From Sphingobium sp. KCTC 72723 (GTDB lineage Bacteria; Pseudomonadota; Alphaproteobacteria; Sphingomonadales; Sphingomonadaceae), in contig NZ_CP060388.1 of the NCBI RefSeq assembly GCF_014280435.1, positions 1,426,001-1,490,000 on the forward strand: DNA of 64,000 bases, in the 5' to 3' direction. The notes below the pieces were generated by a model. The model had not been told where the DNA came from. It made no database searches and saw only the letters and a program-made list of their open reading frames with translations. A program made the translations under genes and the position numbers. Below, one piece after another: positions 37,292-45,477 of the stretch (the stretch's first letter is position 1; each line of letters starts with the position of its first letter).

Positions 37292-37830
37292 GCCGGCGGC
37301 ACCTCTTCCGGGCCATTGATGAAGTCCAGCTGTGCGCCATGCAGGTCGCAACACTCTGCGAACCATCCGCGCAGCGTGGCCGCCAGGCGAGCCTCCAGTT
37401 CGATGGCGTGTGGACCGTCCATGTGGCCGCCCTCCCATCCGTCTTCACCCCAGACTTCATCCTCCAGAAGCTGCTCATTGATCTGGTCAGCGTCAAAAAT
37501 ATGAAAGTTAGGGATCTGGCGCTTGGCCTGTAGAATCCAGACCGGCTCACCTGGCATGTCCGCGCGAGCGGCTGCGATCGTGCTATCGCGGTCGATGCCT
37601 CCCATGGTCCACCATTCTGCGTCGTGATGGCCGGCATAGAACCATCCCGTCGGGTTTTTGATTGCAGGCTCAAGGCCAACCAGCGCATCAGATGCGAGAT
37701 CGGCTAAGCGCTGGTTGGTAGCAGCCTTCTCTGCTTTCCCCGCCCCGCGATGCTCCCCAGCATAGAAGGCGAATTGATCCCGGCATTTGATGAGGGCGGC
37801 GCTTAGCCGCGCGATCGTGTCGTCGGCCAT
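37288..37830 (-). CDS. Prophage protein of unknown function
   Basis: 180 residues from the ATG at 37830. The N-terminal third is helical (TIARLSAALIKCRDQFAFYAGEH), followed by an aromatic-rich centre (GWFYAGHHDAEWWTMGG). No known motif. Overlaps its neighbours by one and four bases, as do most genes in this operon. Confidence 0.6.
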   Translation of the reverse strand: MADDTIARLSAALIKCRDQFAFYAGEHRGAGKAEKAATNQRLADLASDALVGLEPAIKNPTGWFYAGHHDAEWWTMGGIDRDSTIAAARADMPGEPVWILQAKRQIPNFHIFDADQINEQLLEDEVWGEDGWEGGHMDGPHAIELEARLAATLRGWFAECCDLHGAQLDFINGPEEVPPA

Positions 37831-38300
37831 CACGCCATCTCCCCGCAGCCACGCCCAACCAGCTCACCGTTCGCGCCGCCGGTGAAGTCGCGCCAGTGGA
37901 CCCAGCCATTGCGGCAGTCGAAGCCCCACTCACGCTCTTTCGTGCCGGTGAAGAACAGCGACACGGCTGGCATACCGTCGATCAGTTCAAGGCGGTGCAT
38001 CGCGGTCGCGGGGCGCGTGACGACGTCGCCAGGCTGGCGGATGAAGATGCCGTCGGGCGTGATCTCGCGATAGCTGCCCGCGATGAGGTAGGACGTGTTC
38101 GCCCACGGGTGATCATGCAGCGCGCGATCGTCATCGTCGCGCAGGATCCGATGCAGGTAGACATTCTGCTGCTCATTGCGCGGGATGATCCACCAACGTT
38201 CCAGATAGACCGGATCGCCGATCGGGAAGTCGCATGGCCGCGCCATGACGGATGCGGCCCATGACTGCATGTCGGCGAGGGAGGCGTAGCCGACGTTCAT
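37830..38300 (-). CDS. Phage cupin-fold protein
   Basis: 156 residues. The cupin motif is HRILRDDDDRALHDHPWANTSYLIAGSYRE, followed by the second strand set PGDVVTRPATAMHRLELID. Several His and Asp could bind a metal. Phage-encoded cupins of this type are common in alphaproteobacterial prophages; substrate unknown. Confidence 0.7.
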   Translation of the reverse strand: MNVGYASLADMQSWAASVMARPCDFPIGDPVYLERWWIIPRNEQQNVYLHRILRDDDDRALHDHPWANTSYLIAGSYREITPDGIFIRQPGDVVTRPATAMHRLELIDGMPAVSLFFTGTKEREWGFDCRNGWVHWRDFTGGANGELVGRGCGEMA

Positions 38301-38716
38301 GCGCGGCTCCCTTCGAGATATTCAATCTCCCAGGTCGGATGATAGAGGCCGACGTAATCCGACCCGTCGAGCTTGATCCGCAATCGGGCGCCTTCGACTG
38401 ACACGATCGTGCCGTCCTGCGGCTGGTCGTCTCCGGAATAGCGGATGCGCCCGCCGATGGTGACGGGCACGCCATACTGGCGGCTGATGTAGTCGGCGCT
38501 GGCCTGCATAGGATCATCCTGGGGCATGGCAGATCGACCGGCCTCGACGGCCGACCTGCGGGTTCGCAATGACGACGGGGGAGAGGTCCGATCGTCCGAG
38601 GCTACCGTCCGATGCGCGCGGGTCGCGCTTGCGCACATTGAGGACAGTGGGGGAAGGTGGAGAATGGCGCGGAAGCGTTCGGCCTGCGCGGCGGCGGTGC
38701 GGGCGACGGCGATCAT
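38297..38716 (-). CDS. Small prophage protein, start uncertain
   Basis: 139 residues if started at the ATG at 38716, which overlaps the stop of the upstream 47-residue gene (ATGA). A second candidate start, ATG at 38509 with AGGA seven bases upstream, gives a 70-residue protein that contains all of the ordered sequence (YGVPVTIGGRIRYSGDDQPQDG and beyond, a KOW/SH3-like strand pattern). The intervening Arg/Ser-rich segment looks less like real protein. No family recognised. Confidence 0.5.
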   Translation of the reverse strand: MIAVARTAAAQAERFRAILHLPPLSSMCASATRAHRTVASDDRTSPPSSLRTRRSAVEAGRSAMPQDDPMQASADYISRQYGVPVTIGGRIRYSGDDQPQDGTIVSVEGARLRIKLDGSDYVGLYHPTWEIEYLEGSRA

Positions 38717-38856
38717 TGCCCTGCCCCCGCCACGACACGGCAGGCCATGGCCAGCAGCTTGAAACTGAAAAGCCACATGCCTGCGCCCAGGGCGCAAGCA
38801 ATGCCGACGACGACCGGCGAGAGTGCGCAGCCGCGCGGATCAGCGTCGGGGCGCAT
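38713..38856 (-). CDS. 47-residue single-span membrane protein
   Basis: A short gene with an excellent ribosome site, AGGAGG six bases before the ATG at 38856. The protein MRPDADPRGCALSP is followed by one hydrophobic span (VVVGIACALGAGMWLFSF) and ends AGAGQ. It overlaps the genes on both sides. In a phage early operon, small membrane proteins may be accessory or exclusion factors; function unknown. Confidence 0.6.
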   Translation of the reverse strand: MRPDADPRGCALSPVVVGIACALGAGMWLFSFKLLAMACRVVAGAGQ

Positions 38857-39001
38857 GTACGGCCTCCTGCGGGATCGGTTCGAACAGCAGGGCGGCGGCC
38901 ATTTTGTCGCGGTAGTGCCAGAGCATATGGACCGTCATGGCGAGCGAGCCGATGCCAGCGGCGGCGAACAGCGAGGCGGCGAAGATTGAGAAGGCGCTCA
39001 T
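38840..39001 (-). CDS. 53-residue membrane protein
   Basis: ATG at 39001 overlapping the upstream stop (ATGA). An N-terminal hydrophobic span (FSIFAASLFAAAGIGSLAM) is followed by a soluble tail, MLWHYRDKMAAALLFEPIPQ. Overlaps the 47-residue membrane gene by 17 bases; the two may work together. Confidence 0.6.
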   Translation of the reverse strand: MSAFSIFAASLFAAAGIGSLAMTVHMLWHYRDKMAAALLFEPIPQEAVHAPRR

Positions 39002-39264
39002 GCGGCGATGCTCGACTTGATCGCGACCAGGCCTTTCAGCGCTGCGTTGGCGTCGTCACCGTCAGCGGTTGCGATTTCAGCGTCGCCCCAAGTGCCTTCC
39101 GCCTGAAAGTGGCCGTCGCGATGGACGTGGATGCCCAGCCAAGTGAAGCCGTAGCTTGCCCGCATCGATGCCAGGATACTGCCCAGAGCGGCGAATGCCA
39201 CCTCCGGGTCAAAGTCGGCAGGAATGTCGGGATTGACGCCTCTCAGGCGATCGATGCCAACCAT
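38998..39264 (-). CDS. First gene of the leftward prophage operon
   Basis: 88 residues, acidic, soluble (DIPADFDPEVAFAALGSILASMR, then TWLGIHVHRDGHFQAEG). No family recognised. It is the first gene downstream of the operator pair at 39327-39365, so it heads the repressed leftward transcript. Confidence 0.6.
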   Translation of the reverse strand: MVGIDRLRGVNPDIPADFDPEVAFAALGSILASMRASYGFTWLGIHVHRDGHFQAEGTWGDAEIATADGDDANAALKGLVAIKSSIAA

Positions 39265-39326
39265 GATCTTCTCCCCACCGTCTCTCGCGCTGGCTGGATG
39301 CCGAGCGGGTCAGGTGATGGAGAAAC

Positions 39327-39365
39327 AATACATCACGTATCGTTCATGTCAATACGTTATGTATC
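39327..39365. promoter_or_regulatory. Two repressor operators (OL-like) before the leftward operon
   Basis: AATAC-ATCAC-GTATC (39327-39341) and AATAC-GTTAT-GTATC (39351-39365) share the form (G/A)ATAC-N5-GTAT(C/T) with three sites in the repressor-cro gap. Centre-to-centre spacing is 24 bases. Position and shared pattern mark them as binding sites of the S24-type repressor. Confidence 0.7.
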
Positions 39366-39366
39366 G

Positions 39367-39753
39367 CTATTCGTCGGGCGGTATCCAGTCGGGATAAAAC
39401 CCGTCTTCATCCTGCGCTGATTCGGCTGGCAACTCAGGCAGCGTCGGGATCTCACCATCCAGCCCAATCCGAATGACGGCGCCCCATGCCGCCCGATCCT
39501 GAAAGATGGCCGCCGTAATCCGCCCGCGCGCCAGGTAGGTGTGGATGAGCTGCGCCTGAAAGGATTTCACATAGCCGATCTGCACGCCGCGCGTGCTGAA
39601 CGCCGCCACCGCCTGGGGATCGACCGGGTTTTTCGGCTCAGGTACGAGATGCACTTCCTCGCCCGGCGTGGACCACAGGATCTCCGACCGGCGGTTGGAC
39701 TTGTCCTTGTTCGGGTGGTCAGCGCCGACGATGGCGAGGGAGAGTTGCGACAA
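39367..39753 (-). CDS. HIRAN domain protein
   Basis: 128 residues. The HIRAN pattern is clear: LAIVGADHPN, RRSEIL, GEEVHLVPEPKNPVDPQAVA and GVQIGYVKSFQA. HIRAN domains bind DNA ends, often in repair or remodelling proteins. It is free-standing here, a little apart from the leftward operon, and its stop lies two bases from the operators. Confidence 0.8.
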   Translation of the reverse strand: MSQLSLAIVGADHPNKDKSNRRSEILWSTPGEEVHLVPEPKNPVDPQAVAAFSTRGVQIGYVKSFQAQLIHTYLARGRITAAIFQDRAAWGAVIRIGLDGEIPTLPELPAESAQDEDGFYPDWIPPDE

Positions 39754-39757
39754 ACTA

Positions 39758-40177
39758 CTACACAGTCAAAAAATTAATTGACCCTGTAAGGAGGTCGCCG
39801 TGCGACCCGCGCAATACAACCGAATAATGCCCCGGAACCGGGAAAACAAAAGGCTCTCCTATTACCCTCATGACGATCGATCCGGTCGGATCGCCATATT
39901 TGAGCATCGCCGACTGGCATTCGTCAATGACCGCCTGCTCCAGCTTGGATAAAAACATGGACTGCCCGTTCGGCGTGATCATTATCAGGTCGAAGAGTTC
40001 GAGCTTGGCGCCCGCCAGCAATGTAATCCTAGTGTAGATACAAAACTTAGTAACGGCTGCTGGAAAAGCTGGCATGCCGATGTTGCTAGGCAATGCGCCG
40101 ACCAAGCTCTCCTTGTTGCCAAGCTCCGCGCGAAGATCTTCACAGAAAATCGACACCGCCTGAACGCCGGGAATCAT
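39758..40177 (-). CDS. Prophage cargo protein (DUF6941-like)
   Basis: 139 residues with the pattern FCEDLRAELGNKESLVGALPSNI, then predicted beta-sandwich strands ending in HYSVVLRGSHGDLLTGSINF. I associate this with DUF6941, a family found near stress and mobile genes; this is from memory. Overlaps the XRE gene by four bases. AT-richer than the flanking prophage operons. Confidence 0.5.
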   Translation of the reverse strand: MIPGVQAVSIFCEDLRAELGNKESLVGALPSNIGMPAFPAAVTKFCIYTRITLLAGAKLELFDLIMITPNGQSMFLSKLEQAVIDECQSAMLKYGDPTGSIVMRVIGEPFVFPVPGHYSVVLRGSHGDLLTGSINFLTV

Positions 40178-40557
40178 GCTGGCACCTCGAATTTTTTGCT
40201 ATTGGCACGCAAAGTGGCAACATCGTTGCCGAATGCTGAAGAGCTGGATCGCAAAGCGGGAGGCACAGCTGGTAGAATATTACCGCGACCACTTACTGGC
40301 TTTTCAACGAACTTCAGGTCGACATCGTAGCCCATCGCCCAGGCGAATTCAGCAACCCTACCAATGGACATGTCATCGTTGCCGTTGAGTTGGCGGTTAA
40401 TCACGGACCGATGTACATCGAGCTGTTCAGCTATAGCGGCTTGTGTCAGTCCAGCCGCTTTGCGAACCTCGAAAGCCTTTTGCACCGTGCGGTGCGCCTT
40501 TGCGACAAATCGAGCAGCCGCACGACGATTGCCCTTAACTCCAGTTCGATATGACAT
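40174..40557 (-). CDS. XRE-type HTH protein, probable antitoxin
   Basis: 127 residues from the ATG at 40557. HTH: VRKAAGLTQAAIAEQLDVHRSVINRQLNGNDDMSIGRVAEFAWAMG. A disordered tail follows. It overlaps the end of the upstream toxin-like gene by 23 bases, the order and spacing of HigBA/Gp49-type toxin-antitoxin pairs. Confidence 0.7.
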   Translation of the reverse strand: MSYRTGVKGNRRAAARFVAKAHRTVQKAFEVRKAAGLTQAAIAEQLDVHRSVINRQLNGNDDMSIGRVAEFAWAMGYDVDLKFVEKPVSGRGNILPAVPPALRSSSSAFGNDVATLRANSKKFEVPA

Positions 40558-41029
40558 TGTCAGGTTCCGTCCCGCTGATATATTCAGCTTCATCTCCGAA
40601 AAACTTAATTCTCAAGTCTGAGGCTTCGTTGATGTAACCGGTATATAAATTATGCTCTAGAATACGATGCTTGGTATCAACTGATGTCGCGATGAAAACG
40701 TCTTTCAGATAAAACCAGCCAAACATTCGAACATCTGGCGTCTTTATCTCCCAAACCCCTTTAGATTTTGGGTTCAAACACTTAAACTGTTCGCTCGTAT
40801 ATAGCTCAGTTCCATCGCAAAAATCCGTAAATACAGCGTCAAGCTGCTCCATCGGCGATGTTTCAAGCTGACGATCTGAGGCGGCGTGCTGAACGCGATC
40901 CGCAATCTGATCACGAACCTTCTTAAACATATAGATTGTACGCGCCTCTAGAACATGCGCCTCCAGTTCCGGATCATACCGCTCGATTACGCCCGATGCG
41001 ATGAGCTGCTCAATCTCATTTGTTGACAT
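40535..41029 (-). CDS. Probable toxin partner of the XRE protein
   Basis: 164 residues from the ATG at 41029. The segment from CLNPKSKGVWEIKTPD through MFGWFYLKDVFIATSVDTKHRI resembles the core of phage Gp49/HigB-type RNase toxins (strand-WElr-strand, a following His/Lys pair). A longer N-terminal helical region is unusual. Composition is AT-rich, a sign of independent cargo. Toxin activity is inference from form and neighbour. Confidence 0.5.
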   Translation of the reverse strand: MSTNEIEQLIASGVIERYDPELEAHVLEARTIYMFKKVRDQIADRVQHAASDRQLETSPMEQLDAVFTDFCDGTELYTSEQFKCLNPKSKGVWEIKTPDVRMFGWFYLKDVFIATSVDTKHRILEHNLYTGYINEASDLRIKFFGDEAEYISGTEPDNVISNWS

Positions 41030-41078
41030 GTAGGTCAACAACCCTTGATTATCAATGAACGAAAAATGCGTTCGGTTT

Positions 41079-41747
41079 TCAATGCCGCCGCCCCGACCAA
41101 ACCACCCGCCCGATAATCCGCACATCCTCGACCGACACGACCTTGTTCGGCACGATCGGATTGTCGGAAATAATTTCCACCTTGCCGCTCTCGGCCAGGC
41201 CGATGCGCTTTACTGCTCCCGCGCCATGAAGGCTTATCGCCCAGATGCGGTCCCATTTGTTCAGCTGGTTCTGCATCGTGTCGATGACGATCATGTCGCT
41301 GTCCATGAGTGTGGGGAGCATACTGTCGCCCACACCGTCGGCCACCAGCAGGCGGTGCGCTGGTGACGGGCTGATAAGGCGCAGGATGTTCGGATCGAAC
41401 AGGGCGACCGCTTCCTCGACATAGTCGTCCAGGTTGGTGCCATCTCCCATGGCAAAGCCCAAGTTAATGCGCTTCAGCGCGATCGCGCCGTCGCCGTCGG
41501 CAGCGCCGCGCACAAGAGGCAGATCCGGCGATGGAGCATCCCCACCTTCACCCATGAGCCACGGGGCTTGAACCTTGAAGGCCTTTGCGTAGCGCTGCGC
41601 TGTCGCAAAGTCGAAGCCACGGGTGCCGTTCTCATGGTGACGGTAGGCCGCCGACGACCATCCATAAGCATCGACAGCCGCCTGCGCGCTTTGATATCCT
41701 GCATCTATTCGGGCGCGCCGTAGCCGCGCGGCTGGTTCTGAAGACAT
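41079..41747 (-). CDS. Prophage repressor (HTH plus S24 peptidase)
   Basis: 222 residues from the ATG at 41747. An N-terminal HTH (RLRRARIDAGYQSAQAAVDAYGWSSAAYRHHENG) is joined to a LexA/CI-type S24 domain with catalytic Ser in GVGDSMLPTL and Lys in GAVKRIGL. It would keep the prophage silent and self-cleave on SOS induction. It diverges from the cro-like gene across the operator cluster. Confidence 0.92.
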   Translation of the reverse strand: MSSEPAARLRRARIDAGYQSAQAAVDAYGWSSAAYRHHENGTRGFDFATAQRYAKAFKVQAPWLMGEGGDAPSPDLPLVRGAADGDGAIALKRINLGFAMGDGTNLDDYVEEAVALFDPNILRLISPSPAHRLLVADGVGDSMLPTLMDSDMIVIDTMQNQLNKWDRIWAISLHGAGAVKRIGLAESGKVEIISDNPIVPNKVVSVEDVRIIGRVVWSGRRH

Positions 41748-41756
41748 ATGACGATC

Positions 41757-41810
41757 AATACACAGCGTAGCGATACGTTGGGTATTGACTTGACCGATAC
41801 GTATTGTATC
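41757..41810. promoter_or_regulatory. Three operators (OR-like) between repressor and cro
   Basis: AATAC-ACAGC-GTAGC (41757-41771), GATAC-GTTGG-GTATT (41772-41786) and GATAC-GTATT-GTATC (41796-41810, a perfect palindrome) lie in the 71-base gap between the divergent genes. A TTGACT hexamer at 41785-41790 could be the -35 of the rightward promoter. The layout is that of lambda OR. Confidence 0.75.
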
Positions 41811-42258
41811 AATGCGGCATGTCTCACCTGTCATCGATCTATGCCGTCTGGGATGGCAACGCGGAGGCGCTCGCAGCCGATATCGGCGAAAGCGGCGTCC
41901 TTGTTCGCCAGTGGAGGAACCGGGGAAGCATTCCCGCGCGATACTGGCAGCGGATCATCGATGCCGCTGGAAAGCGCGACCATGTCGTAGCGTGGACCAA
42001 TTTCATTGCCCCGGAGGATATTTCGCCCGCCCTTTGCACCACATGCGCGGCGACAACTACGATGGCCGGTTGAGCGGCGACTATGATGGCCGGTAGGATC
42101 GGTTGTCTGGTCTGATCGTAGGGAGGGGCGCAGCCCCGACCGGAGAGCGGACCAGACAACCGGTGGCGATCTTTTTCCCCTTCTTTCGGGGGGCAGATCG
42201 GGGCTGTGGCGGGCGGTGGTATCGGAACACTCATCGAACAACGAGCGATGGGTTTGCG

Positions 42259-43764
42259 ATGCCGGGCCACCACATTTCCGATCAGCAGGTATTTCTCTTC
42301 ATGACCCATCGTCGCCAACACACCCAGGCCGTCGCGGCTGCCAAGGCCGGTATCAGCGAACGCAGCGCACGCCGGATCGAGAACGATCCGCAGCTTCCGT
42401 CCCAGAAGAAGAAGGAGCGCCACTGGCGCACCCGCGCCGATCCGCTCGAGCCATTCTGGCCACGTATAGAGGAGTTGCTCCAGATCGACGGTATCATTGC
42501 CGTCACGGTCTTCGAGACGCTCCAGGACGAGTTCGGCGAGGATGCTGTTCCCGATGCGATACGACGAACACTGGAACGCCGGATCGCCCGCTGGCGGGCA
42601 CTGCACGGCGGCGAGAAGGAGATCTTCTTCCCGCAGCATCATGAGCCCGGTCGGCAGGGCCTGTCGGATTTCACGGTATGCGACAGTCTCAAGGTCACTG
42701 TTGCCGGCGAGACCCTGGCCTATCGCCTCTACCACTTCCGCTTGGCGGCGAGTGGCTGGGAGCATGCGGCTGTCGTGCTGGGCGGGGAGAGCTTTGCCGC
42801 CCTTTCGGAGCACCTGCAGGATGCGTTGTGGAAGCTGGGCGGTGCGCCGGCCGAACACCGCAGCGATTCCCTGTCAGCCGCCTACAAAAACCTCAACGCC
42901 GATGCGCAGCGGGATTTCACCCGAAGCTATGACGAGCTGTGTCGTCATTACGGCATGCTTGCTACCCGCAACAACCGCGGCGAGGCGCACGAGAACGGAT
43001 CGATCGAAGGTCCCCATGCCCATCTCAAGCGACGGCTCGATCAGGCCTTACGCCGGCGGGGCAGCCGCGATTTCGTCAGCATCGAGGCCTGGCGCGAGTT
43101 CGTTGAGGCGCAGGTCGCCAGACAGAACCGGCGACATGCTGCGCGCATCGATGCAGAACGCAGGGTACTCAAGGCGCTGCCCGCAAGGCGAACCACCGAT
43201 TTCGCCATGGTCACCGTCGATGTCACCCGCAACGGCACCGTCGCCATCGATCGGGTTACCTATTCGGTGCCTTCCCGCCTCGTCGGACGGCGCCTCAACG
43301 CGCATCTCTTTGACGATCGCATCGAGCTCTTCCTCGGTCCAGACAGGGTAATGTCCACGCCGCGTGTGCGGATCAGTCATCCCCACCGGGGGCATAGCAT
43401 CGATTTCCGGCACATGATCGGTAACCTGCGCCGCAAGCCCGGTGCACTGCGCAACCTCGTCTACCGCGAAGCCCTCTTCCCCGATCACGCCTACCGGCGG
43501 GCCTGGCAAGCCTTCGATGCCCAACTCGATGGACGGCAGGCCTGCCGCGATGCCGTCGCGCTGCTCGATATCGCCGCCAGGGGCGACTGTGTCGACGTGC
43601 TGGCCCGGCGGATCGATGAGGCTCTCGACAGCGGGCGCTTGCCCGATGTCGATGCGCTCAGGGACGAGTTCCTGCCAACCGCAAGATCGCAGCGCGATGT
43701 CGCTATCCCGCCACCCGATCTGCACAGCTACAACAGCCTGATCGCCAGCGGGGAGGTGCACTGA
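42259..43764 (+). CDS. istA: IS21-family transposase IstA
   Basis: 501 residues. N-terminal HTH (THRRQHTQAVAAAKAGISERSARRIE), an rve-type DDE catalytic centre (late Glu in NNRGEAHENGSIEGPHAHLKRR), and a C-terminal beta-barrel part (VTRNGTVAIDRVTYSVPS). IstA catalyses strand transfer and needs IstB. Its stop overlaps the istB start by one base. Confidence 0.93.
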   Translation: MPGHHISDQQVFLFMTHRRQHTQAVAAAKAGISERSARRIENDPQLPSQKKKERHWRTRADPLEPFWPRIEELLQIDGIIAVTVFETLQDEFGEDAVPDAIRRTLERRIARWRALHGGEKEIFFPQHHEPGRQGLSDFTVCDSLKVTVAGETLAYRLYHFRLAASGWEHAAVVLGGESFAALSEHLQDALWKLGGAPAEHRSDSLSAAYKNLNADAQRDFTRSYDELCRHYGMLATRNNRGEAHENGSIEGPHAHLKRRLDQALRRRGSRDFVSIEAWREFVEAQVARQNRRHAARIDAERRVLKALPARRTTDFAMVTVDVTRNGTVAIDRVTYSVPSRLVGRRLNAHLFDDRIELFLGPDRVMSTPRVRISHPHRGHSIDFRHMIGNLRRKPGALRNLVYREALFPDHAYRRAWQAFDAQLDGRQACRDAVALLDIAARGDCVDVLARRIDEALDSGRLPDVDALRDEFLPTARSQRDVAIPPPDLHSYNSLIASGEVH

Positions 43765-44573
43765 TGACCCGCACCAAGGATCAGGCCGCCGCCGTACTGC
43801 CTACCCTGCTGAAGGCCTTGCGCCTGCCGAGCATCAACCGCAACTGGAAGCGCCTCACCGACACCGCCGATCGCGATGGCTGGCCGGCCGCCAACCTGCT
43901 GGCCTCGCTTCTCGAGATCGAGATGGCTGATCGCTCCTCCCGGCGCATCCAGCGCCATCGCGACCAGTCCGGCTTGCCCGCAGGCAAGACCTTCGCCACC
44001 TTCGATTTCGACGCCGCCCCCGGCATCCGCAAACCGCACCTCTTGTCCCTCGCCGCCGGTGACGACTGGATCGAGAACGGCGGCAACCTGCTGCTGTTCG
44101 GCCAGAGCGGGACCGGCAAGACGCACGCAGTTGCCGCCATTGGCCATGCCCTCATCGACACGGGGCGGCGCGTCCTGTTCTGCTCCACCACCGACATGGT
44201 CCAGAAGCTCCAGTCCGCGCGCCGCGACCTCAGCCTGCCCGCCATGCTCGACAAGCTCGACAAGTTCGATCTCATCGTGCTCGACGATCTGTCCTACGTC
44301 CGCAAGGACCAGGTCGAGACCAGCGCCTTGTTCGAGCTCATCGCCCACCGCTACGAACGCCACTCGCTCGCCATTACCGCCAACCAGCCATTTTCGGCAT
44401 GGGACAACGTCTTCCCTGATCCCGCCATGACTGTCGCCGCGATCGACCGCCTCGTGCACCACTCGACCATCATCGAGATGAACGGCGAAAGCTACCGCAA
44501 GCGTTCCGCCGTCGCCCGCATCAACGCCGGCGATTACGACACGCCCAATGGCGCCCCGGACCGGCCATCATAA
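43764..44573 (+). CDS. istB: IS21-family helper ATPase IstB
   Basis: 269 residues, AAA+ ATPase of DnaC type. Walker A is LFGQSGTGKTHAVAA, Walker B LIVLDDLSY, sensor I ANQPFSAW. It selects the target and activates IstA. Intact, so the IS may be active. Confidence 0.94.
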   Translation: MTRTKDQAAAVLPTLLKALRLPSINRNWKRLTDTADRDGWPAANLLASLLEIEMADRSSRRIQRHRDQSGLPAGKTFATFDFDAAPGIRKPHLLSLAAGDDWIENGGNLLLFGQSGTGKTHAVAAIGHALIDTGRRVLFCSTTDMVQKLQSARRDLSLPAMLDKLDKFDLIVLDDLSYVRKDQVETSALFELIAHRYERHSLAITANQPFSAWDNVFPDPAMTVAAIDRLVHHSTIIEMNGESYRKRSAVARINAGDYDTPNGAPDRPS

Positions 44574-44917
44574 TTGCCGCTGGCTTCGCGCTCGGGAGCA
44601 CCCTTGCTGAGGCAACGGGTAATTGTCGCCAGCGCCAATTACATGCCAACCATCCCATGCGCTTCAAACCCTCGCTTCCGGCCAGCGCCAGCGACAATTA
44701 CCCAGCGTCGTAATTGTCGCTCGACGGTTGCTCCTCGCAACAGCAAATGGTAGCCAGAATTCACCAACCGGCGCGGCCACCTATCGGCCATCAAAATTGA
44801 CGCCGACCGGACACCGTAATCGTCGCGCTACACCACATGCGACGCGCGGCTGGACGACATGTCGATCCGCGCTTGCGGCGTGCGTGACTGTCCCAATGCA
44901 CAGAAGGACGCGGCGTG

Positions 44918-45433
44918 ATGAGTGGATGCTGTGATCATGGGGCCGGTCTACGCGCAGGTGCGCCCAGCGTGTTGGGCAAGTTGCCCCGCCTCACCCAAAG
45001 TTCTTATCGCGAGGCTGTCAGCCAGACCGTCAGCGCGCTCGCCGCGCCGGAAGGCCTGACGGATCAGGACATGGCAGAACTGATCGGCGCGTCTGCTGCG
45101 ACGGTCGGCAATGCACGCAACCGCAAGGGCGACCTGTCTCCGCTGCCACTTCTTGGCATCGGAAAGGCGTTCGGCCCTGACGCGCTCAATACCATCCTAG
45201 CCCTGATCGGCGCCAAGGCGGTGCCGACCGACGCGATCTGTTGCGGCAACGTCTCGCACATTCCCGTGGCGATCGCGCAGGCGCTTCCGCTGCTGATCAC
45301 GCTGTTTGGCGATAATGTGTGCTGTGACGACGACGTGCGCACCCTCGACAAGGCGGGCGCCATCGACACGATCATCAAAGCGGCTGGCATGATGGAGCGC
45401 CGCCGCAACGAGGTTCGGCTGAAAGACGGCTGA
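44918..45433 (+). CDS. Prophage regulatory protein of unknown family
   Basis: 171 residues. The centre carries an HTH-like stretch (GLTDQDMAELIGASAATVGNARNRKGDLSPLPLLGIGKAFG). The C-terminus is helical. It overlaps the stop of the broken cro gene by one base, so it belongs to the rightward early operon and its expression may now depend on the IS. Confidence 0.6.
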   Translation: MSGCCDHGAGLRAGAPSVLGKLPRLTQSSYREAVSQTVSALAAPEGLTDQDMAELIGASAATVGNARNRKGDLSPLPLLGIGKAFGPDALNTILALIGAKAVPTDAICCGNVSHIPVAIAQALPLLITLFGDNVCCDDDVRTLDKAGAIDTIIKAAGMMERRRNEVRLKDG

Positions 45434-45477
45434 CGAGATTTTGAACTGAGCGGGCCGGTCGGCCCAGGAGTGACGAT

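Larger units (their letters stand above)
42044..44832 (+). mobile_element. IS21-family insertion sequence
   Basis: About 2,789 bp with istA and istB. Ends are TG...CA; the left TGCGCGGCGACAACTACG matches the complement of the right end (TGTAGCGCGACGATTACG) imperfectly. Inner copies of GGCGACAATTA-like sequences recur at the right end (44622-44720), as usual for IS21 multiple repeats. The flanking duplication is CCACA (42039-42043, 44833-44837). The common string is longer by chance bases, so the boundary could shift by a few bases. Confidence 0.9.
41819..44918 (+). pseudogene. cro/YdaS-type regulator gene split by the IS21-family element
   Basis: The 5' part (41819-42043) encodes an HTH of Cro/YdaS type (LSSIYAVWDGNAEALAADIG, then GVLVRQWRNRGSIPARYWQRII). 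The 3' part (44838-44918) encodes DARLDDMSIRACGVRDCPNA and a stop. Removing the IS and one copy of the 5-bp duplication restores one 101-residue frame with a C-terminal CxxC/CxxxxC zinc ribbon. Without the second half the zinc ribbon is lost, though the HTH may still be made. Rightward lytic control is likely impaired. Confidence 0.8.
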
